Shown in pieces: positions 5,750 through 7,149 of a DNA stretch of 7,149 bases. This stretch comes from Actinomycetes bacterium (GTDB lineage: Bacteria > Actinomycetota > Actinomycetes > Prado026). Numbering within the stretch: position 1 is the stretch's first letter; every line of letters begins with the position of its first letter. Made by a program: the position numbers and the translations under genes. The notes under the pieces were generated by a model. That model had not been told where the DNA came from. It made no database searches and saw only the letters and a program-made list of their open reading frames with translations. The stretch spans positions 1-7,149 of the forward strand of contig JALOLN010000140.1 of assembly GCA_025455945.1 (NCBI GenBank). Direction: 5' to 3'.

Positions 5750-6489
5750 CGCTTGAGCCCGAGCAGCAGGCCGTCGCCCACCGGCAGCAGCAGCGCCCGG
5801 AACCGCTCGTCCTCACGCAGCGCCTTGCCCAGCTCGCGGATGGCGACGGTCTCGGGGTCGCGCTGCGCCGGGTCGGCGACCCGGTCGTGCCACAGCGCGT
5901 TGTCGAAGGCCACCAGACCGCCCGGGCGCAGCAGGCGGACCGCCTCGGTGAGGTAGTCGGCGTACTCGCGCTTGTCACCGTCGCAGAACACCAGGTCGTA
6001 GGCGCCGTCGGCCAGCCGCGGCAGGACGTCGAGGGCGCTGCCGAGGATGGTGCGGGTGCGCTGCGGGGCGACGCCCTCCTCGGCGAACGCCTGGCGGGCC
6101 AGCCGCAGGTGCTCGGCCTCGGACTCCACCGTGGTCAGGACGCCGTCGTCCGTCATCCCGCGCAGCAGCGCCAGCCCCGAGACGCCGGTCCCGGTACCGA
6201 CCTCCACGACCGCGCGGGCGCCCACCATCGCGGCGATGAACGTCAGGGCGGCCGCGGTGCCTGGCAGCACGGGGACGCACCCAACCTCCGCGGCGCGCTG
6301 GCGGGCGGCGGAGAGCACGGCGTCCTCGGGGCAGTACGCCTCGGCGTACGCCCAGCTGTTCTGCAGGCTCGGCGTGGTGATCGCGGCCTCCTCGCGGACG
6401 TGGTCCCAACCTTCCCCCAGGCTACCGACCGGGGGTGCAGCCGTCGGGGACCCGCGACGGAAGGCCCTCGGCGCGCCGGGATGGGACAA
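5746..6489 (-). CDS. Class I SAM-dependent O-methyltransferase
   Basis: A methyltransferase of the caffeoyl-CoA/catechol O-methyltransferase type, similar to M. tuberculosis Rv1220c, which also lies divergent to sigE. Numbered from the longest frame (TTG at 6489): NSWAYAEAYCPED (44-56), SAM-binding motif VVEVGTGTGVSGLALL (94-109), LTTVESEAEHLRLARQAF (118-135), acidic DLVFCDGDK (165-173) and LLRPGGLVAFDNALWHDRV (186-204). Asp170, Asp196 and Asn197 match the divalent metal ligands of the family. The product, about 215-247 residues, is cytoplasmic; the substrate is unknown. The start is uncertain: TTG 6489 has no ribosome binding site and overlaps the sigE promoter region, CTG 6420 would give 224 residues close to the usual length, and the best purine-rich site (6418-6410) stands before a GTC codon at 6399. 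The true start is probably at or below 6420. Confidence 0.88.
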   Translation of the reverse strand: MSHPGAPRAFRRGSPTAAPPVGSLGEGWDHVREEAAITTPSLQNSWAYAEAYCPEDAVLSAARQRAAEVGCVPVLPGTAAALTFIAAMVGARAVVEVGTGTGVSGLALLRGMTDDGVLTTVESEAEHLRLARQAFAEEGVAPQRTRTILGSALDVLPRLADGAYDLVFCDGDKREYADYLTEAVRLLRPGGLVAFDNALWHDRVADPAQRDPETVAIRELGKALREDERFRALLLPVGDGLLLGLKR

Positions 6490-6490
6490 T
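6485..6490 (+). promoter_or_regulatory. Candidate -10 box for sigE
   Basis: GACAAT lies 40 bases ahead of the chosen GTG start and resembles an actinobacterial -10 element (TANNNT-like, first base off). No matching -35 is clear. The nearby GGAAGG (6459-6464) only partly resembles the GGAAC of ECF promoters, so autoregulation cannot be claimed. Confidence 0.28.
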
Positions 6491-6530
6491 CGGGGTCCGG
6501 CAGCGTGCCGGGTCGGAAGGGGTGGAGTCC

Positions 6531-7082
6531 GTGGTCGACACCCGGCAGGTGGGTGCGCCGTCCGACGCGCCGCCCACGTGGGACGACGTCGTGCGGCAGC
6601 ACGCCGCCCGCGTCTACCGCCTGGCGTACCGGCTCACCGGCAACCGCCACGACGCCGAGGACCTCACCCAGGAGGTCTTCGTCCGGGTATTCCGCTCCCT
6701 GTCCTCCTACACCCCCGGGACGTTCGAGGGCTGGCTGCACCGGATCACGACGAACCTGTTCCTCGACCAGGCCCGCCGCCGGCGCCGGATCAGGTTCGAC
6801 CCGCTGGCCGACGAGGCCGCCGACCGGCTGCCGGGCCGGGAGCCGTCGCCCGAGGCGGCCTACGACGCCGCCGAGCTCGACGACGACGTCCAGCGCGCGC
6901 TGGACGGCCTCATCCCGGAGTTCCGGGCCGCGGTCGTCCTCGCCGACATCGAGGGGCTGACCTACGAGGAGATCGCCGCGACCCTCGGCGTGAAGATCGG
7001 CACCGTCCGCAGCCGGATCCATCGCGGACGCGGCCAGCTGCGGACGGCGCTCGCGCACCGTGCCCCGCGGGGAGCGTCGTGA
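6531..7082 (+). CDS. sigE: ECF RNA polymerase sigma factor, SigE type
   Basis: A group IV (ECF) sigma factor that directs RNA polymerase to stress promoters; in mycobacteria SigE answers envelope and oxidative stress. At 183 residues it has region 2 (about 20-85) with VYRLAYRLTGNRHDAEDLTQ (28-47), EVFVRVFRSL and TFEGWLHRITTNLFLDQARR (64-83), a charged linker (86-118), and region 4 (about 120-172) with AAVVLADIEGLTYEEIAATL (133-152) and the recognition helix GVKIGTVRSRIHRGRGQLR. These blocks closely match Rv1221. GTG 6531 is chosen because GGAAGGGG (6515-6522) lies 8 bases ahead; in-frame GTGs at 6522 and 6435 could give longer forms. The stop overlaps the next start as GTGA, typical of a sigma/anti-sigma pair. 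Confidence 0.94.
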   Translation: MVDTRQVGAPSDAPPTWDDVVRQHAARVYRLAYRLTGNRHDAEDLTQEVFVRVFRSLSSYTPGTFEGWLHRITTNLFLDQARRRRRIRFDPLADEAADRLPGREPSPEAAYDAAELDDDVQRALDGLIPEFRAAVVLADIEGLTYEEIAATLGVKIGTVRSRIHRGRGQLRTALAHRAPRGAS

Positions 7083-7149
7083 CCCCGCGGTCCCGGCACC
7101 CGGCGGACCTGCTCGCGGCCCTCGTCGACGACCGGCTCCCGGCCGCGGA
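7079..7149 (+). CDS. rseA: Putative anti-sigma factor, N-terminus only
   Basis: GTG at 7079 overlaps the sigE stop (GTGA) and follows a purine-rich GGGGAG (7069-7074). Only 23 full codons are visible, reading MTPRSRHPADLLAALVDDRL and then PAA. The pattern of a short helix ending LVDDRL resembles the start of zinc-binding anti-sigma factors (compare the AIAAFVDGEL segment of Rv1222). The HxxxCxxC motif that would confirm it lies beyond the window. The call rests mainly on position next to sigE and on this short match. Its expected role is to bind and hold SigE until an envelope signal releases it. Confidence 0.72.
   Translation, partial: MTPRSRHPADLLAALVDDRLPAA

Overview
The window is very GC-rich, densely packed actinobacterial chromosome, with many GTG starts and 1-8 base gene overlaps. 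Gene order and protein motifs closely resemble the Mycobacterium tuberculosis Rv1205-Rv1222 neighbourhood (LOG protein, folP2, DivIVA-domain protein, DUF3117 protein, O-methyltransferase, sigE, rseA). Codon use and the SRPBCC and pepA insertions fit a soil actinomycete, perhaps Geodermatophilaceae; that family assignment is a guess from recall, not a search.

Layout. Bases 1-1427 (+): two LOG-family (cytokinin riboside phosphoribohydrolase-like) genes joined by a GTGA overlap; the first enters from upstream. Bases 1455-1888 (-): a small secreted-protein gene that appears broken by an internal frame change. Bases 1995-2855 (-): a dihydropteroate synthase homologue of the FolP2 type. Bases 2856-2957: a divergent control region with a perfect 12-bp palindrome, a hairpin and a direct repeat. 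Bases 2958-3789 (+): a membrane-anchored DivIVA-motif protein overlapping an SRPBCC protein. Bases 3896-4063 (+): the 55-residue DUF3117 protein with its own candidate -10 box and a strong downstream hairpin. Bases 4166-5749 (+): an M17 leucyl aminopeptidase. Bases 5746-6489 (-): a class I SAM-dependent O-methyltransferase, convergent with pepA and sharing its CTAG stop. Bases 6531-7082 (+): an ECF sigma factor of the SigE type, coupled by GTGA to the start of its presumed anti-sigma factor, which runs off the end.

How the genes may work together: the right end is a classic envelope-stress module (SigE with a coupled anti-sigma factor). The LOG pair may salvage or cleave nucleoside monophosphates. 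FolP2, the DivIVA-motif protein, DUF3117 and the methyltransferase keep company with sigE in many actinobacteria, but no shared pathway is shown by the sequence. There is no gene-free stretch over 300 bases, and I saw no RNA genes, CRISPR array, insertion sequence or att site. The window looks like conserved core chromosome. The observations worth following are the broken secreted-protein gene, the altered FolP2 active-site loop, the 2856-2957 control region, the uncharacterised DUF3117 unit and the unclear start of the methyltransferase.
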